Source of the DNA: Antilocapra americana
Taxonomy: Eukaryota > Chordata > Mammalia > Artiodactyla > Antilocapridae
Direction: 5' to 3'
Length of the DNA: 64,000 nucleotides
Assembly (NCBI GenBank): GCA_007570785.1
Contig: ML660213.1
Location: forward strand, 89,183 to 153,182
A program made the translations under genes and the position numbers. This document shows, piece by piece, positions 1-10,555 of this stretch (within the stretch, counting starts at the first letter, position 1; the number at the start of each line of letters is the position of its first letter). The notes beneath the pieces are model-generated. The model was given only the letters and a program-made list of their open reading frames with translations. It was not told the DNA's origin and ran no database searches.

Positions 1-234
1 TCATCACAAAAAGCAGACACCTAAGGCTTCTGTAAACCAAGAAATAAATTTTTTTTGAATATACTGTTAGAAAAAAAAAAGATAGTAAGACTGTTAATGC
101 AGATTTATTTATTTTTTTTTGACCTTTCAGAATAACTTTATTTTTATGCAAATATAACACATTCTTATTTCTATTGTATGTTTAATTCCAGAATAATATA
201 ACATTTAAAAGTTACCGTTTAAGCCTACAGAGCT
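1..234. other. AT-rich flank, no gene seen
   Basis: AT-rich single-copy-looking DNA with a 10-A run near 71-80 and T runs near 47-54 and 110-120. No recognisable repeat or coding frame. It forms the left flank of the L1 compound insertion; no duplicate of its last bases is found after the right-hand poly(A). Confidence 0.5.
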
Positions 235-642
235 CTTTTTTTTTTTTTTTTGTTCTTTTTTTTTTTTTTTTTTTTTTGTTTTTGCCATACATTGTCATGA
301 TATCACCATGGGTTTACATATGCTTCCCCTCCGGGTCCCCCCTCCCTCCTCCCTCCCCCCCGGGAAATCTCGCTGCACCAGTCCCGAGCATCAATCCTGG
401 GCTGGCGATTGATTAGACACATGACAATTAACATGCTTCAATGCCCTTCTCCCATCTCATCCCACCCTTACCCTCATCCACAAAGTCCACAAGTCTATTC
501 TATACATCTGCGTTCCTTTTGTTGTCTCCCATGTTGGGTTCTCCTTACTGTCTTTCTAAATTCCATATATATGTGTTAATATACTGTATTGTTGTTTTTG
601 CTTCTGGCTTACTTCACTCTGGATAATGGGCTCCAGTTTCGT
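235..642 (-). mobile_element. Inverted L1_BT-like 3' end with long poly(T)
   Basis: Minus-strand L1 3' end. A T-rich tail (235-277, with G and GTTC interruptions) is the poly(A) of the minus-strand element. It is followed by 365 bases (278-642) that are the reverse complement of 3028-3392, gap-free with two mismatches seen by eye (positions 431 and 544), about 99.5% identity. It carries the L1 3' UTR with its G-rich tract (as C-rich DNA at 340-361) and the last part of ORF2. It stops exactly where the plus-strand L1 begins, so the two are joined 5' to 5'. The tail differs from the tail of the right copy, which suggests separate priming. Confidence 0.93.
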
Positions 643-3114
643 AGACCCATCACAAGCATGGAAATTGAAACCGTAATCAGAAATCTTCCAAAAAACAAAA
701 GCCCAGGACCAGATGGCTTCACAGCTGAATTCTACCAAAAATTTAGAGAAGAGCTAACACCTATTCTACTCAAACTCTTCCAGAAAATTGCAGACGAAGG
801 TAAACTTCCAAACTCATTCTATGAGGCCTCCATCACCCTAATTCCAAAACCTGGCAAAGATGCCACAAAAAAAGAAAACTACAGGCCAATATCACTGATG
901 AACTTAGACGCAAAAATCCTCAACAAAATTCTAGCAAATAGAATCCAACAACACATCAAAAAGATCATACATCATGATCAAGTAGGCTTTATCCCAGGGA
1001 TGCAAGGATTCTTCAATATTCGTAAATCGATCAATGTAATACACCACATTAACAAATTGAAAAATAAAAATCACATGATTATCTCAATAGATGCAGAGAA
1101 AGCCTTTGACAAAATTCAACATCCATTTATGATAAAAACCCTCCAAAAAGTAGGAATAGAAGGAACATACCTCAACATAATAAAAGCTATATATGACAAA
1201 CCCACAGCAAACATTATCCTCAATGGTGAAAAACTGGAAGCATTCCCCCTGAAATCAGGGACAAGACAAGGGTGCCCACTCTCACCACTACTATTCAACA
1301 TAGTTTTGGAAGTTTTGGCCACAGCAATCAGAGCAGATAAAGAAATCAAAGGAATACAGATTGGAAAAGAAGAAGTAAAACTCTCTCTGTTTGCTGATGA
1401 CATGATCCTCTATATTGAAAACCCTAAAGACTCTACGAGAAAATTACTAGAGCTAATCAGTGAATATAGCAAAGTTTCAGGATACAAAATCAACACACAG
1501 AAATCCCTGGCATTCCTATACACTAACAGTGAGAAATCAGAAAGAGAAATTAAGGAAACAATTCCATTCACCATCGAAACAAAAAGAATAAAATACTTAG
1601 GAGTATTTCTACCTAAAGAATCAAAAGACTTGTATATAGAAAACTATAGAACACTGATGAAAGAAATCAAGGAGGACACAAACAGATGGAGAAATGTGCC
1701 GTGTTCGTGGATTGGAAGAATCAATATAGTGAAAATGAGTATACTACCCAAAGCAATCTATAGATTCAATGCAATTCCTATCAAGCTACCAGAGGTCTTT
1801 TTCAAAGAATTAGAACAAATAATTTCTCAATTTGTATGGAAATACAAAAAACCTCGTATAGCCAAAGCAATCTTGAGAAAGAAGAATGGAACTGGCGGAA
1901 TCAACCTACCTGACTTTAGGCTATACTACAAATCCACAGTCATTAAGACAGTATGGTACTGGCACAAAGACAGAAATATAGATCAATGGAACAGAATAGA
2001 AAGCCCAGAGATAAATCCACGCATCTATGGACACCTTATCTTTGACAAAGGAGGCAAGAATATACAATGGAGAAAAGACAACCTCTTTAACAAGTGGTGC
2101 TGGGAAAACTGGACAGCCACTTGTAAAAGAATGAAACTAGATCACTTTCTAACACCATACACAAAGATAAACTCAAAATGGATTAAAGATCTAAGCATAA
2201 GACCAGAAACTATAAAACTCCTAGAGGATAACATAGGCAAAACACTCTCTGCCATAACCCAAAGCGGGATACTCCATGACCCACCTCCCAGAATATTGGA
2301 AATAAAAACACGAATAAACAAATGGGACCTAATTAAAATTAAAAGCTTTTGCACAACAAAGGAAACTATAAGCAAGGTGAAAAGACAGCCTTCAGAATGG
2401 GAGAAAATAATAGCCAATGAAGCAACAGACAAACAATTAATCTCAAAAATTTACAAACAACTCCTGCAGCTCCATTCTAGAAAAATAAACAACCCAATTA
2501 AAAAGTGGGCCAAAGAACTTAACAGACATTTCTCCAAAGAAGATATAAAAATGGCTAACAAACACATGAAAAGATGCTCAACATCACTCATTATCAGAGA
2601 AATGCAAATCAAAACCACAATGAGGTACCACTTTACACCAGTCAGAATGGCTGCCATCCAAAAGTCTACAAGCAATAAATGCTGGAGAGGATGTGGAGAA
2701 AAGGGAACCCTCTTACACTGTTGGTGGGAATGCAAACTAGTACAGCCACTATGGAAAACAGTGTGGAGGTTCCTTAAAAAGCTGCAAATAGACCTGCCAT
2801 ATGACCCGGCAATCCCACTGCTGGGCATATACACCGAGGAAACCAGAATTGAAAGAGCCACGTGCACCCCAATGTTCATCGCTGCATTGTTTACAATAGC
2901 CAGGACATGGAAGCAACCTAGATGCCCATCAACTGACGAATGGATAAGAAAGCTGTGGTATATATACACAATGGAATATTACTCAGCATTAAAAAAAAAT
3001 TCATTTGAAGCAATTCTACTCAGATGGACGAAACTGGAGCCCATTATCCAGAGTGAAGTAAGCCAGAAGCAAAAACAACAATACAGTATATTAACACATA
3101 TATATGGAATTTAG
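589..3114 (+). pseudogene. L1 ORF2 C-terminal remainder (RT, Cys-rich domain)
   Basis: An uninterrupted 841-codon frame. The first 18 or so codons, including the ATG at 589, come from the antisense L1 arm; genuine ORF2 sequence starts near 645. The RT fingers begin with the conserved [13 protein letters not shown] block (about residues 37-49 of the frame). The catalytic FADD is encoded at 1390-1401. Thumb and connection sequence follows, then a C-terminal zinc-knuckle-like CX3CX7HX4C motif at 2680-2733, and the stop is at 3112-3114. In the family ORF2p is about 1270 residues with an N-terminal endonuclease, which is missing here, so this copy cannot nick DNA by itself. No stop or frameshift is present in the remaining two thirds. 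Confidence 0.93.
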
Positions 3115-3412
3115 AAAGACAGTAATGAGAACCCAACATGGGAGACAACAAAAGGAACGCAGATGTATAGAATAGACTTGTGGACTTTGTGGATGAGGGT
3201 AAGGGTGGGATGAGATGGGAGAAGGGCATTGAAGCATGCTAATTGTCATGTGTCTAATCAATCGCCAGCCCAGGATTGATGCTCGGGACTGGTGCAGCGA
3301 GATTTCCCGGGGGGGAGGGAGGAGGGAGGGGGGACCCGGAGGGGAAGCATATGTAAACCCATGGTGATATCATGACAATGTATGGCAAAAACAATAATAA
3401 AAAAAAAAAAAA
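643..3412 (+). mobile_element. 5'-truncated young L1 (L1_BT-like)
   Basis: Plus-strand non-LTR retrotransposon containing the ORF2 reverse transcriptase and C-terminal region, a short G-rich 3' UTR (about 3309-3336) and a tail of A-rich sequence ending at 3412. The 5' UTR, ORF1 and the endonuclease half of ORF2 are absent. The open ORF2 remainder and the near identity with the inverted arm point to a recent insertion. I could not find a target-site duplication between the flank left of 235 and the flank right of 3412. The family assignment rests on recognition of the bovine L1 3' UTR and ORF2. Confidence 0.95.
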
Positions 3413-3968
3413 TCCCTAGAGGAAGAAGTCTATTATGACAAGTATTCTTCCACTCTCCCATATAGATGCCCTTCTTTTCCACCTTCCCCTTATCCATTCT
3501 CTTCCTTTTTTCCCCTGCTGTCTTATTCAGTACATTTTTTCCCCCTCATACATTGTCTTTATTTTCCTTCCATTCTACTGGCCTTATCTCTTAGCTCCTG
3601 TGATGAGTATACAGTTTCTTTTTCAGTTTGAGGTACATGCAGAAGTATTACAGAAGATGCTCTGATGATACTACTCTGGACTGTAATTTTTTTCTAATGT
3701 GTAATTATTATGCAAGGCTTATTTTAACTCAAAACAGATGCAGTGACAATATCTTTATTTGTGAAAGAATTTTGATATGCATTTTCTTATTTTTCTGTCT
3801 GACACTTGATTAATAAACACTTGAATCTTATAATAATTAATAAAGTAATAGGTTAAGTGATGGCCTAAGGCCTCAAAGTTAGTAACTAAATGTGAAAAAG
3901 AATTTAGTCCTTTAACAACCACTGACCTCTCGGCCACTCTGCTCCATGGGCACTAGAGAAGTAAATGT
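3413..3968. other. Pyrimidine-rich spacer, no gene seen
   Basis: Right flank of the L1. The part from about 3445 to 3560 is strongly pyrimidine-rich on the plus strand. Short frames here have no recognisable protein character. Confidence 0.4.
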
Positions 3969-4172
3969 GTGTGTTAGTCACTCAGTCATGTCTAACTCTT
4001 TGTGACCCCATTAACTGTAGCCTGCCAGGCTCCTCTGTCCATAAGATTTCCCAGCAAAAATATTGGATTGGGTTTACATTTCCTTCTCCAAGGGATCTTC
4101 CAGACCCAGGGATGGAACCCAGGTCTCCTGCATTGTGGGCAGATTCTTTCTCCACTGAGCCACCAGGGAAAA
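3969..4172 (-). mobile_element. Bov-tA SINE
   Basis: Minus-strand copy. It reads on the plus strand from the 3' end (GTTAGTCACTCAGTCATGTC) to the tRNA-like head ending in GAGCCACCAGGGAA near 4170. About 204 bp, full length, with scattered substitutions from the consensus that make it moderately old. Confidence 0.93.
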
Positions 4173-5284
4173 GAAGTAAGCTGAAAAGACTCAACAGAAA
4201 ATCGAGTTACTACTATAGGCTATGTGTTGTTGATGTTAACAGAGCTGTATGCTATTGTGTACTCAGGAGCCACCAATATTCACATGCACCACTCAAATAG
4301 AGTACGGCCCAAGCGAGTGTGCAATGATGGCTGTCTTCAAGATCATTGCACCAAACAGTTCCATCATGGGTTCTCTGGAGACTCTAAAATTAAAGACTTA
4401 TTATTGCAGGGTTGAAGATTCTTGTCTTCAAGAGGTTCCCAGGTCCCAAGATGCATTAAAAACTCATCATTAATTTTTTTAATAGACAGCTACGACTTTA
4501 GTGTCTATGAAATGAGAAACCTTATGTAGATTATAGAGGATTTCTGATTGAAGAAGAGACACAGCATAAAAAGGAGTGTGTGGGTGTGTACTTCTAGGTT
4601 ATCACACTTTTAATTAGTGCTGGTTTAGCTGTCAGGCTTACCTCATTTCTGATGATTTATTGTCATTCACTTTTAGAGAATGATATAGTTCACTTGCTCT
4701 CTAACTTACAACTAATACTAGATGTTTTCCTGAATTATTTCTCTCTTTGGAAATTGTCCTGTAATCCTAAAAGATTCTTGCTTGAAAGTTTTAAGTTTTC
4801 AAGGACTGAGCAGTTAAACGTCCAGCAACCTTGTCTGTTAGATTCCTATTTCAGGCCTCTCTGAGCATCCAGCTTTTCTTAATAATTGACCGATCCCATC
4901 ATACATTCATTGAAATGATGCTTACTTTGGTTCAATCCATGCTTTATAGGAAAAATTGAATAAATAATATGCACATCATCACATCAAAATATATTTAGAG
5001 AGAATTCTAAGGTACAAAACTCAATAAAATGGCAATGTTCTAAGTCTTCTAAATCATTTTGCAGCCCAAACTGACAGGCATGTGTTTCTTTTGTGATGCT
5101 AAATATTTCCTGTAATGTCATCTGTCACTAATGCTTTCCTTAGCTATATCACCAAGCAACTAGCTTCAACCAATCTAATCTCTTTTGTCCATGATGCTAA
5201 TAACTGAGGCAATCTTGATTTGTTAGCTAATAGCCCCAGATACTGTTAGATTTAGCATAGAATTTTAAAGCTAAACAGCTCACA
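4173..5284. other. AT-rich DNA, no gene seen
   Basis: Contains overlapping short frames at 4224-4473 and 4652-4864 that match nothing I recognise and show no coding character. No repeat identified. Confidence 0.35.
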
Positions 5285-5405
5285 ATTTCTTAGGTACCAT
5301 TAGTCCAATGACATACTACACAGTGGGGATAATGAGGCTCTGAGTGTCTTTCCTAAGATCACCTGATGACCAGATAAAAACCTGGATCTCAATTCAATTA
5401 ACTAA
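5285..5405 (-). repeat. MIR-like SINE fragment
   Basis: The order GGGATAATGAGGCTCTGAG, then CCTAAGATCACCTGATGACC, then a GATCTCAATTC block matches the reverse complement of the MIR core and head. Heavily diverged, as expected for a repeat of early mammalian age. Confidence 0.55.
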
Positions 5406-7849
5406 ATTTACATCTCATGGGAGGACTTTAAACTCCTAAACCCTAAAGAGTTGTGTATGGAACGTTTGAATATCATGATGGTTTGGAGGCAAGTGTTGGA
5501 GAAAAGGAAGTTATTTATTAAAATAGTCTTTTAAAATGATGCCACAAAGAAAGCTCTTCTTGCCACTGAGTATCAGAAGAGGGTATGATATTAATTTAAT
5601 TAGTTTCTTCTCTTCTGAGAGACTTTGCCAAGGGTTTAGAACACTGTCCTCATTTGGGTTGGTGAATTGCTGAAATGCCCTATTTCAGTGTTAATGAATT
5701 TATATAATTTGATATGATATCTGAGTGCAATAAAATTAAAAGTATTATTGAGATAGAAGACTTTCCAACCATAAGACAACATTAAAGCATTGGATTTCCT
5801 GAACTTCACTATCTGGGGTTAGGAACTCAATAGACTCTAAGAAAAACAAATCTTTGAGTTACCTAAACAGAAAAATAATTTTGAATTTCAATGTATACTT
5901 GGCATTTAACTGCTTATTCTTTCTTAAATAGAAAAATAGTCTCTGACATTAAAATGAAAAGTCTGCACACATAATATTATTTACAGTACAGTAGAAGGTT
6001 TTGTTGTAAAGCATTACAGATTCAGATTGCATGGCTTCCTGGTAAAATCTGTACTTCTCTTTCTGATCAAATACTTTTATGCCAAATGTCACTTAAAAGA
6101 AGCCAGAATTTGAATCTTTTGTGTTTTCTCCTAGTTGCTAAACAAACTTCAAAAGCAAAGCAAGGCAGTGACCTTGAAATGTACCATTTGCCATAATAAA
6201 ATCATGGTTATATGTTGTGATAGAGAGCTTGCAAGATGTTGTATTTCTCTTTATACACAGACCTCCAAATGGATGCATTTTTCCTCTGAAAATATATTTT
6301 TAAATTAATTTAAAAACACTTTTCTGAAAAAAAAAATTAAAAACTGCTTTAGATGTTTTTAATTTATGCCCAAAGCAGCAAAGGTAAGAGTTCAGAACAT
6401 AATTAACTTAAAATATACCCTAGAAGATATCTGACTCATCATGCTTTAATGAGTCTTCATAAGCAGATGATCTCTGCAAAAATAAAACAGAATACTGATT
6501 GCGGAGGCCTTGACTCCTACCTGAAAAGAAAAATCTGCACAGCATATCATTGAAGAAAGTTTAAATGTCACCAAACAGAAATAAAAATGAAATCTGGCAA
6601 TTTAATTTCCTTGACTTGCCCAAGTGTCAGAAAAGAGACAAGCCAATAAGATTAAGTAGGCAGGATACAGATTCTTCAGTTATATAGATTAAGAAATATA
6701 AAATATTCAGTTTGTTTAGAAAAAAGATTATATCTCACCCATAAAGAAACTAGATGTAGGAGGAGAAAATGTGGCATTTATACAGTCACAGAGTTAATGG
6801 GACAAAACAGTTTCCATGGTCAAATCCCATTGGTAGGCAGTGTTTGCATTGTTGCTTAGATAGAAAATGCACTAATATGCATTAACTCATTAGTTCAACC
6901 CTTTTTCTATGCAGTATTAAATGCTAGTATTCAGAAATTTGAAATTTTTAGCATGCTACAATTAAAAACAATGGTGTTCCTTTATCTGTGGTATGTATAT
7001 ATCTATATCTATCTCTAGCTATATATCATCTGTTAGAAATTTGAAATTTTAGAAATGGAACATGTAAAAGTGATGGAAGGGGGAAATATAGACAGTTAAA
7101 ATTATGAGCATTATTGTTAATCTTCAAGCTTTTAATATTCTTAGCAATCTGGAAAGTTATTTTGCCTCAGACATTAGGGACTAGGACCCAGGAGGGGAGT
7201 TACAGAAATATGGTTCCACAAACCTGAGTAAAACATCTGTTTGGGATATAGGGGCAGATTTCTCTCTATGGAAAGGGAAAAGTAAAGAAAGACCAAAATG
7301 CATTAATTATAACATTGATGGAATTTTTGTTCTCTAGTCCTCTGACACCTGGGGTGTAGGGTATTTTAAGTGAAAGAGATTATTTTAATATTCCCTAAAA
7401 AGATATCAAACAGGAGAGCATAGAATTTTATTCCCATGCATTGTTTATCTTTGAAGGAAACCCACATTGGTACCTAGCGGAACTATAGATATTACAAGAG
7501 ATATGAGTATTGCCAGGTCATATCAACTCAGTATCTGGAAACTAATAGCAACTGATGTAGCTCTGTGTCTTCACCAGTGACAATATCACATAGACAGAAA
7601 CAAAAAAGTCAGTATATGGAATACACAATCAAACTTTTATGAACCATTTTGAGTTACTACTATTTATTAGAGACATTGAAAAATACATTAGGTCCAAGCA
7701 GTGTATCAAAGTCACCTGACTGCAGAAGGAGCCGCTCAAGTAAATAAATGATTATATATATAAAAATGTTTATATATGTAAATGATTATAAATCATTATA
7801 CCTGAAGGTGTTCAGACTGAGCTTTCCTATAATGTGCCAGTTTGGCATG
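5406..7849. other. AT-rich DNA, no gene seen
   Basis: About 2.4 kb without a recognised repeat or coding frame. It includes a degenerate TATC/TA-rich patch at 6993-7027 and a TATA-rich patch at 7750-7785. Confidence 0.35.
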
Positions 7850-8353
7850 AGGATTACATGGAGCCAACAGCAATGGAAACCGAGAGACTCAAGAGGAGCT
7901 TTTTTCCCCTGCTTTCAACCAACCAAAAGTATCTAGAGAGTCTGGTTCAGAAAGAGAGCTGTCACCAGACAAAACTATAAAGAATTTAGGTAGGTGTGGT
8001 CAACTGGTGGGGGGCTTGGTATGCCTCTCTGGCAGAGACCTCTCATGTCCATTGTCTCTGCTTGGCAGGACAAGTTTGTTCGCCAAGCATTAGCTCTTCC
8101 CATCTTCCTGTTAATCATCTTCCTTTCCTTTGAAGTCCCAAATCCCTTCCCTCTTTTTTTTGGCTCAGAAAGGCATAGAAGCTTCAATTGCCTGACTGTT
8201 CGGCAGCCTCTCACTTAGTTCATGGGGCTCCTATATGAACATGAGTTTTTTGTTTTTTTTTTCCCCTCTTGTTAATCTGCCTTATGTCAATTTAATTAAC
8301 AGACCAACCAATAGAACCTAGAAAGATAGAGGAAATTTTGTTTCTCTGCAACA
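7850..8353 (+). repeat. Probable ERV solo LTR or LTR end
   Basis: The 3' part (about 8265-8353) has the layout typical of class I endogenous retrovirus LTR ends: TTGTTAATCTGCCTTATGTC, AATTTAATTAACAGACCAACC, AGAACCTAGAAAGATAGAGG, then a TTTCTCTGCAACA end closing in CA. The upstream boundary is a guess and no second LTR was recognised. No primer binding site is obvious after 8353. The following 800 bp (8354-9157) may be associated but shows no gag, pol or env that I can identify. Confidence 0.4.
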
Positions 8354-9157
8354 TAACAAATTATATATGATTACGGAGAAGAAAGTTCCAAATTCTAGAC
8401 AAGTCAAGAATTGGCAGAACAGTGAACATTCATACTGTCTTAATATTTGAATAGGAGTTTGATTCAAGTTTAGGGAGAAGGGGAACATAGTAAGCATTTC
8501 TAGTAGGATGTGTATATCAAGTTTAGGTATAAAGGAATGCAACTGTGCAAAAATCAAATATGGGATTTAAAACAGTAGCAAGCCTTTCTGTGTTAGGTAA
8601 ACAACAATCAACTAGGAATAAAAGGCAAATCAGTGGGAGGTTGGTGTGCTTTGATTTTATCTTTTTAGCATGAATAATAGAATGCTGTTGTGAATTCTGG
8701 TGGAGAAAAAGACTTAGGACGATGGTTTTCATGGACTCTGTGAGATTGTGGGGGGAAGGTACATGGGGTGCATCTAAATAACGTCCGCATGGTGCTTTTC
8801 CAAAATTTCCATGGTCTGAAAGTGGCGATAAGAGTGAGGATAGTGGTGGCCAATTTTCTCTGCTTGCCTGGTATTTAGAAATCATCTGTTTGAGAATTGC
8901 ATAGGAAGTAAATGGGGGTTCTGTAAAGGGAGCCAGGGAGTCTTTTAGCAAGAAACATGGACACCAGTTGGCCCAGAGGAGTCCGTCTGGGAGAAATTAG
9001 TAGCAGTAGAATGAAACATAATAGGACTCCAAAGGCCACTTAGAAGGAGTTTGAAGATGGGCGGCCAGAGAGGCTTGACATTTGCTTGTTCACAGAGGAT
9101 GGTGACCATAAGGTCACTGAATTTTCCAGACATCGTTTTTAAATAAAACATTTAAAT
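8354..9157. other. Unassigned repeat-like DNA, no gene seen
   Basis: Somewhat less AT-rich than its neighbours. A 142-codon minus-strand frame (8523-8951) and a 68-codon one (8945-9151) are open but match no family I know. Could be retroviral or satellite-derived DNA attached to the LTR to its left. Confidence 0.3.
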
Positions 9158-9168
9158 ATAATTGCTTT

Positions 9169-9384
9169 GGGCTTCTCTGATGGCTCAGATGGTAAAGAAT
9201 CTGTCTGCACTGCCGGAAACACAGGTTTGATTCCTGGGTCAGGAAGATCCCCTGGAGAAGGAAATGGCAACCCACTCCAGTATTCTTGCCTGGGAAATCC
9301 AGTGGACAGAGAAGGCTGGTGGGCTACCATCCATGGGGGTGCAAAGAGTAGGACACAACTGAGCAACTAAGTACACACACACGC
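9169..9384 (+). mobile_element. Bov-tA SINE with 11-bp TSD
   Basis: Full-length plus-strand copy with a tRNA-like head, a B-box-like stretch GGTTTGATTCC, the conserved body CAACCCACTCCAGTATTCTT, and a tail ending ACAACTGAGCAACTAAG plus a short CA tract. Flanked by an exact 11-bp target-site duplication ATAATTGCTTT at 9158-9168 and 9385-9395. Confidence 0.96.
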
Positions 9385-9499
9385 ATAATTGCTTTAATGT
9401 CTATCAAAGCTGTAAGATCCTAATCCGTGAAAGAGAATGACGATTGTGATAACATTTTAAACTGAAGCATCAGTTTATTATCTCTATGCCACTTTTCTG

Positions 9500-9670
9500 C
9501 CCAGATGAGGTCTCAAATGTTCCTCCTTGAAGTTTTTCCTGATTCTCCTAATGTACATCGTTTACCCCATTTCCCTGCCGTCTTATCTGTATATATTGGT
9601 TTACAATGTTCTCTAATAATTATGTATGTGAACATATCATCTTTGAAGTTGTATTATATGTCTTTGTTTG
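9500..9670 (+). repeat. L2-like 3' region fragment
   Basis: The order TGAGGTCTCAAATGTTCC, CTTGAAGTTTTTCCTGATTC, then a pyrimidine-rich CCCTGCCGTCTTATCTG resembles the 3' part of the old L2 LINE. Diverged, with boundaries approximate. Confidence 0.45.
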
Positions 9671-10110
9671 CCATAATGATTAAAGCAATGCTGCATAGAG
9701 CAGCAAAGATTTGCCTTGTCAGATGTATAAAATGGCCTTGGAATAGTCAAGCTGACGACTGAGTGATTTTAGGTGATGCAAGAGACTTTTAACCTATTTC
9801 TTCCACTGATGAACTCTATCCTCATCCCAAAAATGTCTTGCAAACCCAAGTTGATTCTTTTTTATTGACTTATCAAAGTGCATATGTTCCATGTTTATAC
9901 AACAGTATAAACTGGTAAATTTAATTGATTTGGTCAATTTTCTAAATACAAATTGAAAACAGTTGAGTATAGCTTCAAATACTGCTGAAATAAAAATTGC
10001 AGGATAGTTAATCTCATTTAAAATTATTGGAAACTAATAAAAGAAGAAAGAACAGCACATGAAAGGGAGGTAAGTGGCTAGGGAAAAATCTGTGGATGAA
10101 CATTTCTGAA
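9671..10110. other. AT-rich DNA, no gene seen
   Basis: No repeat recognised and no coding signal. Separates the L2-like piece from the next SINE. Confidence 0.35.
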
Positions 10111-10308
10111 TGTGTTAGTCACTCAGTCATGTCTGACTCTTTGTGACCCCAGGGAATCTAGCCCACTAGGCTATTAAATCCATGGAATTCTCCAATCAAG
10201 AACACTGGAGTGGGTAGACATTCCCTTCTCCAGGGGACTCAAGGATTGAGCTTGTGTCTCCTGCATTGCAGGCAGACTCTTTACTATCTGAGCCACCATT
10301 GAAGCCCA
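10111..10308 (-). mobile_element. Bov-tA SINE (diverged)
   Basis: Reads from TGTTAGTCACTCAGTCATG to a head ending GAGCCACCATTGAAGCCC on the plus strand. It has a short deletion in the middle (CTCCAGGGGACTCAAGGATTG region), so it is older than the copies with intact duplications. Confidence 0.92.
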
Positions 10309-10434
10309 GTTTTGTGGATACATACACAAAAACATGCATGGATCAAAATGACAAGTTTCCTACAGGGCAGGACAATGTTAATGAACTGAATTTGATGCAG
10401 TAAGGGAATTAGATTTAATTGAATAGATGCATAT

Positions 10435-10555
10435 CAAACCCTAGCATATGCTAGATACTGTTTTATTCACTAGGATACAGTAGTGAAAAAGAAGAAATCC
10501 CAGTTTTTATGAGCATTATATTTTAGTGAGGTTAAATATGGAATCATACAAATAT
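10435..10555 (+). repeat. Ancient interspersed repeat, class unassigned
   Basis: Reads like a common old mammalian repeat: TAGATACTGTTTTATTCACT, GGATACAGTAGTGAAAAAG, AAATCCCAGTTTTTATGAGC, ATTATATTTTAGTGAGG. I recognise the pattern but cannot name the family with certainty. Confidence 0.4.

Noticed and set aside
2451..2969. 172-codon minus-strand frame inside the young L1
   Set aside because: It is the antisense shadow of ORF2; sense coding content explains the openness.
3965..4300. 111-codon ORF reading CVLVTQSCLTLCDPINC
   Set aside because: Translation of a reversed Bov-tA SINE; similar SINE-derived frames occur at nearly every copy in the window.
8523..8951. 142-codon minus-strand ORF
   Set aside because: No domain, signal or splice context recognised; kept only as part of an unassigned block, not as a gene.
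9169..9384. tRNA gene suggested by the B-box-like GGTTTGATTCC in this and other SINEs
   Set aside because: The flanking sequence is the Bov-tA body and no tRNA cloverleaf can be completed.
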